A stretch of DNA of 18,090 nucleotides, from positions 1 through 18,090 of the forward strand of contig JAEZCF010000151.1 of NCBI GenBank assembly GCA_023430045.1. The letters run 5' to 3'. Origin of the DNA: Pseudomonadota bacterium. GTDB taxonomy: Bacteria > Pseudomonadota > Gammaproteobacteria > Xanthomonadales > Xanthomonadaceae. The notes under the pieces are model-generated. The model was not told the DNA's origin. It saw nothing but the letters and a program-made list of their open reading frames with translations, and made no database searches. Position 1 is the stretch's first letter; each line of letters opens with the position of its first letter. Shown one piece after another: positions 7,874-15,885 of the stretch. The position numbers and the translations under genes are program-made.

Positions 7874-9655
7874 ATGTCCCCACCTGATCTGAACCTCGGT
7901 GTCGTCGGAAACGGCAGTTTCGGCGCGCTGATCGACCGTCATGCGCGCGTGGTCTGGAGCTGCCTTCCGTCCTTCGACGGCGACCCGACCTTCTGTGCGC
8001 TGCTGAGCCCCAACCAGCAGGAAGGTGGCGATTTCTCCATCGAACTGGAAGATTTCGCCAGCAGCGAGCAGGAATACCTGGCCAATACCGCGATCCTGCG
8101 CACCGTGCTTCGCGACCTGCATGGCGGCGTGCTGGAGATCCTCGATTTCGCGCCACGCTGGCGCCAGAACGACCGCTTCTACCGCCCGGTCAGCCTGATA
8201 CGGCAAGTACGCCCCATCGCCGGCAGCCCGCGCATCCGTGTGCTGGCCCGACCTTTGGCGGACTGGGGCCAGCGCGTCCCTGAATCCACCTGGGGCAGCA
8301 ACCATATCCGCTGGGTACTGCCGGACCATGTGCTGCGGTTGACCACCGATGTGCCGGTACGCATGGTGCGCGATGCCCTTCCGTTTGTACTCAACCATCC
8401 CGTGCACCTGGTGCTGGGGGTCGACGAATCCCTCAACCGCTCGCTCAGCGGTTACGTGCAGGAGGCCCTGCAGCGCACCCGCGATTACTGGCGCGAATGG
8501 GTGCGCTACCTGTCCATCCCGCTGGAATGGCAGGACGCGGTGATCCGCAGCGCCATCACCCTGAAGCTGTGCCAGTACGAAGACAGCGGCGCGATCATCG
8601 CCGCCATGACCACCTCCATTCCCGAGGCACCTGGCAGCATCCGCAACTGGGATTATCGTTACTGCTGGCTGCGCGATGCGGCCTTCGTGGTGCGTGCGCT
8701 GAACCGACTCGGTGCAACCCGTTCCATGGAGCAGTTCCTCGGTTACATCTTCAACCTGGCCACCGCCGACGGCACGTTGCAGCCGTTGTACGGCATCGGT
8801 TTCGAGGCCACCCTGGACGAACACGAAGTGCCGTCGCTGTCCGGCTATCGTGGCATGGGCCCGGTGCGCCGTGGCAACCTGGCGTGGGTACAGCGGCAGC
8901 ACGATGTCTACGGCAGCGTGGTGCTGGCTTCCACCCAGTTGTTCTTCGACCGTCGCCTGCAGGACCCAGGCGACGAGCACGCGTTCGCGCGTCTGGAGAA
9001 GCTGGGCGAGCAGGCACTCGCGCTGCATGATGTTCCCGATGCCGGACTGTGGGAGTTCCGCGGCCGCACGGAAGTCCACACATACACCAGCGCGATGTGC
9101 TGGGCCGCCTGCGACCGCCTGTGCAAGATCGCGGTGCGGCTGAAGCTGGACGAACGCGCAGGCTACTGGCGCGCGCAGGCCGATGTCATCCATGCGCGCA
9201 TCATGAAGGAGGCATGGAGCGAGGACCTGGGCCATTTCACCGATACCTTCGGTGGTCATCGCCTGGATGCTTCGCTGCTGCTGCTGGCCGACATCGGCTT
9301 CGTCGACGCCGGCGATGCGCGCTTCATCGCCACGGTGGAAGCCATCGGCCGCGACCTGAAGCATGGCGATGCCCTGTACCGCTACATCGCGCCGGACGAC
9401 TTCGGCGAGCCCGAAACCAGCTTCACGATCTGCACGTTCTGGTACATCGACGCACTGGCCGCCATCGGTCGCATGGACGAAGCACGCGACATGTTCGAAA
9501 TGCTGCTGTCGCGCCGGAACCACCTTGGCCTGCTGTCCGAAGACCTGGCCTTCGACAACGGAGAGGCCTGGGGCAACTTCCCGCAGACGTATTCGCACGT
9601 CGGCCTGATAACCGCGGCGATGCGCCTGTCGCGTTCCTGGCAGGAAGCCTCATGA
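7874..9655 (+). CDS. GH15 glucoamylase/trehalase-like glycoside hydrolase
   Basis: This protein of 593 residues belongs to glycoside hydrolase family 15, inverting enzymes that release glucose from alpha-glucans or, in some bacterial members, from trehalose. The N-terminal beta-sandwich domain starts NLGVVGNGSFGALID and contains LPSFDGDP. The (alpha/alpha)6 barrel shows RNWDYRYCWLRDAAF (about 254-268). The likely general acid is Glu394 in DAGLWEFRGR, and the likely general base Glu556 in GLLSEDLAF, followed by GNFPQTYSHVGLI, the usual C-terminal signature. Both acids are present, so the enzyme should be active. No signal peptide is seen, so it is probably cytoplasmic. The start is uncertain: ATG at 7874 is used, but 7865 and 7829 (overlapping otsB) are in frame. 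The stop overlaps the otsA start as ATGA. Placed between otsB and otsA, it may degrade trehalose or supply glucose; the substrate is inferred. Confidence 0.88.
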   Translation: MSPPDLNLGVVGNGSFGALIDRHARVVWSCLPSFDGDPTFCALLSPNQQEGGDFSIELEDFASSEQEYLANTAILRTVLRDLHGGVLEILDFAPRWRQNDRFYRPVSLIRQVRPIAGSPRIRVLARPLADWGQRVPESTWGSNHIRWVLPDHVLRLTTDVPVRMVRDALPFVLNHPVHLVLGVDESLNRSLSGYVQEALQRTRDYWREWVRYLSIPLEWQDAVIRSAITLKLCQYEDSGAIIAAMTTSIPEAPGSIRNWDYRYCWLRDAAFVVRALNRLGATRSMEQFLGYIFNLATADGTLQPLYGIGFEATLDEHEVPSLSGYRGMGPVRRGNLAWVQRQHDVYGSVVLASTQLFFDRRLQDPGDEHAFARLEKLGEQALALHDVPDAGLWEFRGRTEVHTYTSAMCWAACDRLCKIAVRLKLDERAGYWRAQADVIHARIMKEAWSEDLGHFTDTFGGHRLDASLLLLADIGFVDAGDARFIATVEAIGRDLKHGDALYRYIAPDDFGEPETSFTICTFWYIDALAAIGRMDEARDMFEMLLSRRNHLGLLSEDLAFDNGEAWGNFPQTYSHVGLITAAMRLSRSWQEAS

Positions 9656-11019
9656 GCCGCCTGGTCGTTGTTTCCAACCGTGTCGCCATTCCCGGAGATA
9701 CCCGCCCGGGCGGTCTGGCGGTGGGCCTGCTGGCGGCGCTGAAGGAGCGTGGCGGACTGTGGTTCGGATGGAGCGGGAAGTCCACCCGTGACACCAGCGG
9801 CACCCTGCACGAACAGGCGGAAGGCGACATCCGCTATGTCACGATGGACCTCAATAAACGTGACGTCGACGGTTACTACAACGGTTTCGCCAACCGCACG
9901 CTGTGGCCGCTGCTGCACTTCCGCCTGGACCTGGTGGATTACGACCGCGGCACGCGCGAGACCTACCATCGCGTCAACGAGCTGTTCGCCAGCAAGCTGG
10001 CGCCGCTGCTGCGCGAAGACGACATCGTCTGGATCCACGACTACCACCTGATTCCGCTGGCGGCCATGCTGCGCGCGCGCGGCATCGGCTGCCGCATCGG
10101 TTTCTTCCTGCATGTGCCGATGCCATCGGCGGACCTTCTGCAGGCCATGCCTGATCATCTGCGCCTGTTTTCCGCGCTGTATGCCTGCGATCTGGTCGGC
10201 TTCCAGACCCAGCGCGATGCCGACCGTTTCCAGACCTACCTGCGCCTGTTCGGCGGCGGCAGGGTGCTGGGCGAAGGCCACCTTGAAGCCCCGGATGGCC
10301 GTCACTTCCGGGCCGGCGCCTTCCCCATCGGCATTGATACCGAACGCATCGCACAGCAGGCCGGTACTGCGGCGGGAAAGACTGCGGTGAAGGATCTGCG
10401 CAACAGCCTGCGTGATCGCCAACTCGCGATCGGCGTGGACCGGCTGGATTATTCCAAGGGCCTGCCGGAACGCTTCCTGGGCTTTGAACGCTACCTGGAC
10501 CGCCATCCCGACCAGCACGGCAGCCTGACCTATCTGCAGATCGCCCCGGTCTCGCGTGGTGACGTCACCGAATACCGCCAGTTGCGTGGGCAGCTCGAAC
10601 AGATCGCGGGCCACATCAACGGGGGCCACGCGGCACCCGACTGGACGCCGCTGCGCTACGTGAACCAGAACTTCACCCACGCCACGCTGACCGGCTTCTA
10701 TCGCGCGGCGGCGGTCGGCCTGGTCACCCCGCTGCGCGATGGCATGAACCTGGTGGCCAAGGAGTACGTGGCATCGCAGGATCCGGACAACCCCGGCGTG
10801 CTGGTGCTGTCCCTGCTGGCCGGCGCCGCCGATGAAATGAAGCAGGCGCTGCTGGTCAACCCGCACGACCTGGACGGCGTGGCCGATGCCATCGCCACCG
10901 CAGCGACGATGCCACTGAAACGCCGCCAGGAACGCTGGAACGCGATGATGGATCATCTGCGCCGGCACGATATCAACTACTGGCGGCAGAGCTTCCTGCA
11001 GGCGCTGGAAGGTGCATGA
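9652..11019 (+). CDS. otsA: Trehalose-6-phosphate synthase OtsA
   Basis: This GT20 retaining glucosyltransferase joins UDP-glucose and glucose-6-phosphate into trehalose-6-phosphate in the cytoplasm. The 455-residue product (E. coli OtsA is 474) begins RLVVVSNRVA, with Arg10 and the GGLAVGL phosphate-binding loop at 20-26. HDYHL has its aspartate at residue 130. DRLDYSKGL at 263-271 provides the arginine and lysine that contact the donor phosphates. RDGMNLVAKEYVASQD has Asp363. All the substrate-contact residues I know for the family appear to be there. The ATG overlaps the GH15 stop codon (ATGA), and AGGA lies about seven bases upstream, so translation is coupled. It is the last gene of the operon; six bases after its stop codon a SMAG hairpin begins. 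Confidence 0.95.
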   Translation: MSRLVVVSNRVAIPGDTRPGGLAVGLLAALKERGGLWFGWSGKSTRDTSGTLHEQAEGDIRYVTMDLNKRDVDGYYNGFANRTLWPLLHFRLDLVDYDRGTRETYHRVNELFASKLAPLLREDDIVWIHDYHLIPLAAMLRARGIGCRIGFFLHVPMPSADLLQAMPDHLRLFSALYACDLVGFQTQRDADRFQTYLRLFGGGRVLGEGHLEAPDGRHFRAGAFPIGIDTERIAQQAGTAAGKTAVKDLRNSLRDRQLAIGVDRLDYSKGLPERFLGFERYLDRHPDQHGSLTYLQIAPVSRGDVTEYRQLRGQLEQIAGHINGGHAAPDWTPLRYVNQNFTHATLTGFYRAAAVGLVTPLRDGMNLVAKEYVASQDPDNPGVLVLSLLAGAADEMKQALLVNPHDLDGVADAIATAATMPLKRRQERWNAMMDHLRRHDINYWRQSFLQALEGA

Positions 11020-11024
11020 CGGAT

Positions 11025-11048
11025 GTAGTGCCGGCCACTGGCCGGCAA
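11025..11048. repeat. SMAG (REP) stem-loop, right of trehalose operon
   Basis: GTAG (11025-11028) heads an 8-bp perfect stem TGCCGGCC (11029-11036), loop ACT, GGCCGGCA (11040-11047). It lies in the 36-base gap between the converging ends of otsA and pgeF, with the same stem as the copy at 6996-7014 but in the opposite orientation. It is well placed to act as a shared 3' end for both convergent genes. Confidence 0.82.
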
Positions 11049-11055
11049 CGACGGA

Positions 11056-11835
11056 TCACTGGCGCTGCGCCATCCAGGCCAGTGTCGCCATGCGCCCGGT
11101 GCGTCGATCACGGCGATGCGAGAACAGATCCTGATCGGATATCGTCGACAGCGTACCGCCGTGGATATGTGCTGCGGGAACACCCGCACGCTGCAGGCGC
11201 TGCCGCGCCAATGCGTACAGGTCCACCTTCCAGTGCCCCGGCCGGGTCACGAGAAATGCCATGGCGGCGGCCGGATCCCGGCCCACGAACGCGTCGTGCA
11301 CGTCCTGCCCGACCTCGTAGTCGGCCGGGCCGGCGGCCGGGCCCAGCCATGCGCTGAGCGCGCCGGGCTCGGTCCGCATCGCCGCCACGGTGGCCTCCAG
11401 CATGCCGTCGGCCAGGCCACGCCAGCCGGCATGGGCCGCGCCGATCTCGCCACCATCACGCGCCGCCAGCACCACCGGCAGGCAATCGGCGGTAAGGATC
11501 GCCAGCACCACGCCATGCACCGATGTCACCGCGGCGTCCGCCACCGGCTCTGCCCCACCCGGTACCGGCGGTGCATCGAACCGCAGCACGGCGGTGCCAT
11601 GTACCTGCCGCAGCCAGTGCGGCGCCGATGGCAGCGCCAGGCCGTCCTGCAGCAGCAGGCGGTTGTGCTCCACGTTTCCCGGATCATCGCCTTCAGGCGT
11701 GCTGCGGTTTCCCAAGTTGAACGTATCGAAGGGCGGCGGAGATATCCCGGCGCCACGCCGCCGGGTCGTGAGCGCACGAATCCCCGCTGGCGCGGGCCAG
11801 TCGGCCTGCAGCAGCGGCAGGCCGCTCCCGCTCAC
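11056..11835 (-). CDS. pgeF: PgeF/YfiH family multicopper-like peptidoglycan-editing factor
   Basis: This cytoplasmic protein of 259 residues belongs to the PgeF (YfiH, former polyphenol oxidase, DUF152) family, reported to act in peptidoglycan quality control by removing wrongly incorporated amino acids such as L-Ser from UDP-MurNAc precursors. The zinc-site residues are recognisable: His79 in RQVHG, Cys118 in TADCLPVV and His135 in GAAHAGWRGL. FNLGNR near residue 40 and SHRRDRRTGRMATL near the end are also family features. The cysteine often found just before that final block is not there (it reads GGTLSTIS). The start is the GTG at 11835, whose GTGA overlaps the rluD stop codon, so translation is coupled to rluD. 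The rluD-pgeF order is also seen in E. coli. Confidence 0.88.
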   Translation of the reverse strand: MSGSGLPLLQADWPAPAGIRALTTRRRGAGISPPPFDTFNLGNRSTPEGDDPGNVEHNRLLLQDGLALPSAPHWLRQVHGTAVLRFDAPPVPGGAEPVADAAVTSVHGVVLAILTADCLPVVLAARDGGEIGAAHAGWRGLADGMLEATVAAMRTEPGALSAWLGPAAGPADYEVGQDVHDAFVGRDPAAAMAFLVTRPGHWKVDLYALARQRLQRAGVPAAHIHGGTLSTISDQDLFSHRRDRRTGRMATLAWMAQRQ

Positions 11836-12821
11836 CAGCGGCCACGCTCACGTTCGGCGAATGCCTCGCTGTCCTCGCGCAGCACCTTCATCAGGTGCTG
11901 CATGTCGGCCGGCACGGGAGCGCTGTTGCGCAGTGGCTCGCCGGTCATCGGGTGGACGAATTCCAGCGTTTCGGCATGCAATGCCTGGCGTTTGAAGCCA
12001 CGCAGCGCCGCGACCAGTTCATCGCTGGCGCCCTTCGGCAGCTTGAGTGCGCCGCCGTACAGCGGATCGCCCACGATGGCATGCCGCAGATGCGCCATGT
12101 GCACGCGGATCTGGTGGGTCCGTCCGGTTTCAAGTCGGCATTCCAGCGCCGTATGCGCCCGGAAACGCTCGCGCAGGCGGTAATGGGTGATCGCCTCCTT
12201 GCCGTCTTCGCGCACGCCCATGCGCAGGCGGTCGCGCGGATGGCGGTCGATCGGCGCATCGGCCGTACCGCCGGCCACCAAGGCACCCACCACCACGGCC
12301 AGGTACTGGCGGTGCACCTGCCGGGCGGACAGCTGCTCCACCAGTGCGGTCTGCGCCTGCAGGGTGCGCGCGACCACCATGACGCCACTGGTGTCCTTGT
12401 CCAGTCGGTGCACGATGCCTGCCCGCGGCAGCGCCGACAGCGAGGAATCGCGGTACAGCAGCGCATTGACCAGCGTACCGCTGCTGTTGCCCGCGCCGGG
12501 ATGCACCACCAGCCCTACCGGCTTGTCGATCACGAACAGGTGCTCATCCTCGTACAGAACGTCGAGCGGGATGTCCTCCGGCTCGGCGTGGGTCTGGGTT
12601 TCGAGCACCGCATGCAGGGTGGCCACTTCCCCGCCGCGCACCGGTTCGCGCCCGCGCACGGCCACGCCGTCCAGCAGCACATCCCCGGATTTGATCCATT
12701 CGGACAGCCGGGAGCGGGAAAATTCCGGAAACAGCTCGGCCAGCACCGCATCGAAGCGGCGGCCGGCGGCGGTGTCGGGGACGATGGCCTGGCGGGCCTG
12801 TTCAGCTGGGGAGTCGGACAT
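11832..12821 (-). CDS. rluD: 23S rRNA pseudouridine synthase RluD
   Basis: RluD-type enzymes convert uridines 1911, 1915 and 1917 (E. coli numbering) in helix 69 of 23S rRNA to pseudouridine. The 329-residue protein (E. coli RluD 326) starts with an S4 RNA-binding domain at about 20-80 (RRFDAVLAELFPEFSRSRL and SGDVLLDG). The catalytic domain has the family signature HRLDKDTSG, with nucleophile Asp141. Then come GRTHQIRVHMAHL and GDPLYGG, the other RluA-family motifs. RluA or RluC are alternatives, but the length, the S4 domain and the neighbours (pgeF downstream, bamD divergent, exactly as in E. coli) favour RluD. The start is the ATG at 12821; no strong Shine-Dalgarno sequence is seen there. 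Confidence 0.92.
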   Translation of the reverse strand: MSDSPAEQARQAIVPDTAAGRRFDAVLAELFPEFSRSRLSEWIKSGDVLLDGVAVRGREPVRGGEVATLHAVLETQTHAEPEDIPLDVLYEDEHLFVIDKPVGLVVHPGAGNSSGTLVNALLYRDSSLSALPRAGIVHRLDKDTSGVMVVARTLQAQTALVEQLSARQVHRQYLAVVVGALVAGGTADAPIDRHPRDRLRMGVREDGKEAITHYRLRERFRAHTALECRLETGRTHQIRVHMAHLRHAIVGDPLYGGALKLPKGASDELVAALRGFKRQALHAETLEFVHPMTGEPLRNSAPVPADMQHLMKVLREDSEAFAERERGRW

Positions 12822-12863
12822 GATGGCAACTATGGGAGGCGAAATTGGGGTCCCGGCGACCGG

Positions 12864-12891
12864 TTTCAGTCGCTGGACAGGACACTAGGCT
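12864..12891 (+). promoter_or_regulatory. Candidate bamD promoter
   Basis: TTTCAG (12864-12869) and TAGGCT (12886-12891) are 16 bases apart and lie 44 bases before the bamD start. TATCAT at 12891-12896 is an alternative -10. They lie in the 113-base gap between the divergent rluD and bamD genes. The match to the sigma-70 consensus is modest. Confidence 0.25.
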
Positions 12892-12934
12892 ATCATCGAC
12901 CCTTCGTATTCCAGCCGCGTCCCGCCTTGACCCC

Positions 12935-13819
12935 ATGATCCGACGCTCTTCCCTCCGCTTCGCGCCCGTCCGCCTGACCGCCCTGCTGCTGGTCCTGGTC
13001 TTCGCCGTCACCGGCTGCCACCGTGGTTCCAAGGGGGACAACCCCGATGAAGGCCAGCCGGTCGAAGCGCTGTACCAGAAGGGCCACGGCCTGATGGAGC
13101 ACGGCAACTGGAGCGGTGCGGAAGCCAGTTTCCGTCGCCTGGTGGCGCAGTACCCGTACGGCCCGTACACCGAGCAGGCGATGATCGAAACCGCCTACGC
13201 CCAGTACAAGGCCGGCAAGCACGATGACGCGGTGTCCAGCATCGACCGCTTCATCCGCACCTATCCTACCCATCGCAACGTGGCCTATCTGTATTACCTG
13301 CGCGGTCTGTCCAACAGCAACCGCGATACGGTGTTCCTCCGCCGCGTCTGGTCGCTGGACGCAAGCCGCCGCGACCTCTCCACGCCGCGCCAGGCCTATG
13401 CCGATTTCAACATCGTCATCGACCGCTACCCGAACAGCCGCTACGCGGCCGATGCGCGCAAGCGGATGAACGAACTGCGTGACGTATTCGCCCAGCACGA
13501 ACTGGACAATGCGCTGTATTACCTGCGCCGCGAGGCCTACCTGGCGGCGGCCGGCCGCGCCGACTACCTGCTGGAAACCTACCCGCAGAGCGCCTATCAG
13601 TACGATGCGGTAGCCGTACTGGCCGAAGCCTATACCCACGTGGGCAACAAGACCCTGGCCGATGACGCGCGCCGCGTGCTGGAACTCAACGCGCCGGAAC
13701 ATCCCTGGCTGAAGAACGAGTGGCCGAAGTACCCGTGGATGATCCGCAAGCTGAATCCGTTTGCCGGCGAGAAGTCCGCGACCACTGGCCAGCGCAACGC
13801 GAAAATGAACCGCAAATAG
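12935..13819 (+). CDS. bamD: Outer-membrane assembly lipoprotein BamD
   Basis: BamD is an essential partner of BamA in the complex that inserts beta-barrel proteins in the outer membrane. The 294-residue precursor has a clear lipoprotein signal: arginine-rich start, hydrophobic TALLLVLVFAV and a lipobox VTGC, so Cys28 is the likely lipidated residue. TPR-like helical repeats follow: ALYQKGHGLMEHGNWSGAEASFRRLVAQYPYGPYTEQA, the next pair with SIDRFIRTYPTHRNVAYLYYLRGL, then DFNIVIDRYPNSRYAADAR and the fourth and fifth pairs to about residue 250. A tail to 294 makes it longer than E. coli BamD (245). The ATG at 12935 is the only start giving this signal peptide. It is divergent from rluD, as in E. 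coli, and ends at a strong hairpin terminator. Confidence 0.94.
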   Translation: MIRRSSLRFAPVRLTALLLVLVFAVTGCHRGSKGDNPDEGQPVEALYQKGHGLMEHGNWSGAEASFRRLVAQYPYGPYTEQAMIETAYAQYKAGKHDDAVSSIDRFIRTYPTHRNVAYLYYLRGLSNSNRDTVFLRRVWSLDASRRDLSTPRQAYADFNIVIDRYPNSRYAADARKRMNELRDVFAQHELDNALYYLRREAYLAAAGRADYLLETYPQSAYQYDAVAVLAEAYTHVGNKTLADDARRVLELNAPEHPWLKNEWPKYPWMIRKLNPFAGEKSATTGQRNAKMNRK

Positions 13820-13842
13820 TTCCTGGCAGTTCCATGCCATAC

Positions 13843-13878
13843 CGCATCGGGGCTCCTCAGGGAGCCCCGATGCGTTTT
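13843..13878 (+). terminator. Rho-independent terminator after bamD
   Basis: A 14-bp perfect stem (13843-13856 with 13861-13874), a TCAG tetraloop and four T residues (13875-13878) lie 24 bases past the bamD stop codon. The other strand lacks a T-run, so it mainly serves bamD. Confidence 0.88.
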
Positions 13879-13912
13879 CAGGGCAGTAGCCGACGCTTGA
13901 CCGCTGCGCCGC

Positions 13913-14830
13913 CTAACCGGCGGTGCCGCTCAGATGATGGGCGAGATGATGCAGCATGCGGTTCAACTGGTAGCCGGACAGCGAATCATCGCTGGCGGGA
14001 TAGAACTGATCGCGCCAGCTCTCGAAAGCGGCAAGTCCCTGCGCACTCATGAATTCCGGCTTCAGCTGGTACAGCTCCTCGCCCAGGCGGGTAAGGGTGG
14101 CATGCAGTATCGTCCCATGTACCACGGCGGCGGACCGGAAGGCAGCCATACGCCCGGCCTCCACCAGCGCACTGCGAATACGCGGCGCGGTGAACGGTGC
14201 ACTCATGTCCGGAAGCAGCCCCTGCAGTGTCTCCATCGCGGAACGGAACGCAGCCGACGAGCGCAGGCGCTGCTCCACAATCCCATGCCCGCCCTCCAGA
14301 TCCACGCTCGCCGCGAGGGCGGCCACCTGTCCGCTGGTACGAAGCGCGGGTTGATTGCACTGCAGCGTACGCAGGTAGGTCGTATGCGTGCCAATGTTGT
14401 CGCCGACCAGCGAAGTCGCTGAGTTGAGCAGGCAATGCACGAGTACGCGCTCATCGGGAACGCCCTGCCCAGCATGACGGATCGTACATTGTTGGATCTG
14501 GACGAAGCTGCCGTTGCGCAGGATGTCCATCGGCTGGACGATTTCCCCTGTGAAGGCGGCTGACTCCTGTGTCGCGCCGCTTCTGATTTGTCCCAGGGTC
14601 AAAGCGCCTGCCATCAACGCTCCTGCCCGGCGCAGAAGCCTGCCCGGTGCCACGTGGTCCAGCAACGCGGCAGTGGCTCGTGCGCCGCCCGCCACCACGC
14701 TACCCATCTGATTGCCGATCGATCTCAGGGCGGGCCACCCTCCTGGCACAGGTGTTGACCCATCTGCCGCTGTGCGCTGGCAGCGACGGTCAGCCGCCAC
14801 TGCGCAGGAAGAAATGATGTTTTGGGTCAT
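13913..14830 (-). CDS. Unrecognised protein, paralogue A of a tandem pair
   Basis: I do not recognise this 305-residue protein. It starts at the ATG at 14830, with AAGGAG five bases upstream, a very good ribosome site. There is no clean signal peptide. Residues about 41-80 form a glycine/alanine-rich hydrophobic stretch (SVVAGGARATAALLDHVA, then AGALMAGALTLG) that could be an amphipathic or membrane-active segment. A VQP (98-100), an HCL motif (132-134) and a C-terminal module follow: LAAFESW (266-272), YPAS (277-280) and QLNRML (288-293), mostly helical in look. The same motifs, in order, occur in the next gene (14953-15759). The start region has codons such as ATT, TCT and AGT that are rare in neighbouring housekeeping genes. 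A secreted effector or surface-acting protein is conceivable but not shown. The bamD terminator lies just past its 3' end. Confidence 0.75.
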   Translation of the reverse strand: MTQNIISSCAVAADRRCQRTAADGSTPVPGGWPALRSIGNQMGSVVAGGARATAALLDHVAPGRLLRRAGALMAGALTLGQIRSGATQESAAFTGEIVQPMDILRNGSFVQIQQCTIRHAGQGVPDERVLVHCLLNSATSLVGDNIGTHTTYLRTLQCNQPALRTSGQVAALAASVDLEGGHGIVEQRLRSSAAFRSAMETLQGLLPDMSAPFTAPRIRSALVEAGRMAAFRSAAVVHGTILHATLTRLGEELYQLKPEFMSAQGLAAFESWRDQFYPASDDSLSGYQLNRMLHHLAHHLSGTAG

Positions 14831-14952
14831 GGACGCTCCTTATGGGGGTAAAGAGCGGCGAAGATAGCGTGCGCGCATCGACCTGGAGGTTGAACCGGCT
14901 CACAGCACGCAACGCACGCCCACCCGTTGATCGATTTCCGCAAGTCCGTTGC

Positions 14953-15759
14953 TCAGACCCGCAGATCCGTCCTGTGCAGGCGCCGTTGGGGTCCATGCAC
15001 GCCATTCAGCCAGGCGGCCAGATCGGCCAGGATGCGGTTGATCTGATGGTCTGTAAGGGGCCCGTCGGCGCTCTCCGGGTACGCGCTGTCCAGCCAGCTC
15101 CGGAAGCCTGCCAGACGCGTCGCATCGATCAGGTCCGGCTGCAGCCGGAAGGCCTGCTCGACGATGTCCACGGCCGCCCTGTGCAGGCTGGCTCCCGCGC
15201 GGGTCAACGTCTGCAGGAACGCATCGTCGTGACCAACAATCAGGGCGCGCAGGTTTTCCCTGGTATAGGGCAGCTCATCGCTGTCAAATCCCCCTCCGCT
15301 CCTGGCCTCGATGACCTCGACCATGGTCCGCATGCTCGCCTCGAAGATCTCCGAATCGACAAAACGCGCGCGGAGCTCCGCGCCTGCCTGCGCGCCCGAG
15401 GACGATGGCGGCGGTGACTGCAGCCCGTTCGTCGGCATGCTGCGCGCCAGCGAGGTATGGCAATAGGCATCTTCGCCGGCGTCGCACAGCGCGACGGAAG
15501 ATCGGGTCAGGCAGTGCGCGATCACCCGTTCCGGCGGCAGCGTACCGGCGCCCAGCGTGTCGATGCAGGTCAGCAGCTGCGGCTGTACCGAACCGCGGAA
15601 CAGCGCACCGGCTTCGGTCATGTAGCCGCCCCCGTGGCGTTGCACCGACGCCATGGACGCATTGGCGATGGACTGGATGAAAAGACCCACGGTGGCTGCT
15701 TTCGCCAGGCCAGCACCGGTGACGTCGACGATGCCACTCAACCTCTGCGCAATCCACAT
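14953..15759 (-). CDS. Unrecognised protein, paralogue B of a tandem pair
   Basis: This 268-residue protein is a diverged paralogue of the gene at 13913-14830 and would be transcribed first, 122 bases upstream of it. It starts at the ATG at 15759 with a weak ribosome site (GGAAAC, about ten bases upstream). It opens with a hydrophobic Gly/Ala stretch (residues about 8-38), lacking the roughly 40 leading residues of paralogue A. VQP (58-60), HCL (82-84), LAGFRSW (216-222), YPES (227-230) and QINRIL (239-244) recur; HCL to YP is 145 residues in both proteins. By hand, the last 62 residues before the tail show about 25 identities with one gap. Four cysteines lie between 65 and 100. Early codons include AGG, TTG, AGT, CTT and CAA, unlike nadE. 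A different open frame covers 15760-15910 upstream, so a frameshifted N-terminus cannot be excluded. No function is recognised. Confidence 0.72.
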   Translation of the reverse strand: MWIAQRLSGIVDVTGAGLAKAATVGLFIQSIANASMASVQRHGGGYMTEAGALFRGSVQPQLLTCIDTLGAGTLPPERVIAHCLTRSSVALCDAGEDAYCHTSLARSMPTNGLQSPPPSSSGAQAGAELRARFVDSEIFEASMRTMVEVIEARSGGGFDSDELPYTRENLRALIVGHDDAFLQTLTRAGASLHRAAVDIVEQAFRLQPDLIDATRLAGFRSWLDSAYPESADGPLTDHQINRILADLAAWLNGVHGPQRRLHRTDLRV

Positions 15760-15857
15760 GACGTATGTTTCCGCTGAAAAGGATCCTCACGTTAGCGGAG
15801 CCCGCATGCAGGAACGCATTGCACTGCTGGCGATCCACCGTGCAGGCCTTCGCATGA

Positions 15858-15885
15858 ATCTTATCTACAAGAAACCACTGTCGAA
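15858..15885 (-). promoter_or_regulatory. Candidate promoter for the paralogue pair
   Basis: On the minus strand, TTCGAC (15880-15885) and TAAGAT (15858-15863) are spaced by 16 bases, roughly 100 bases upstream of paralogue B. The surrounding TTTCTTGTAGATAAGATTC is AT-rich for this region. This is a fair sigma-70-like match within the 172-base gap after nadE. Confidence 0.35.

Noticed and set aside
7682..9598. 638-codon minus-strand open frame opposite the GH15 gene
   Set aside because: The plus strand has GH15 signatures throughout; the antisense frame has no motif or ribosome site.
13913..14130. XVIPCD-type C-terminal domain of type IV secretion antibacterial effectors
   Set aside because: The C-terminal module lacks the GLxRID-like and following conserved blocks I associate with XVIPCD, and no immunity or secretion genes are nearby.
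13913..15759. One large gene split by a frameshift into two halves
   Set aside because: Each open frame has its own start, stop and full set of shared motifs with identical HCL-to-YP spacing, which indicates duplication and not a split.
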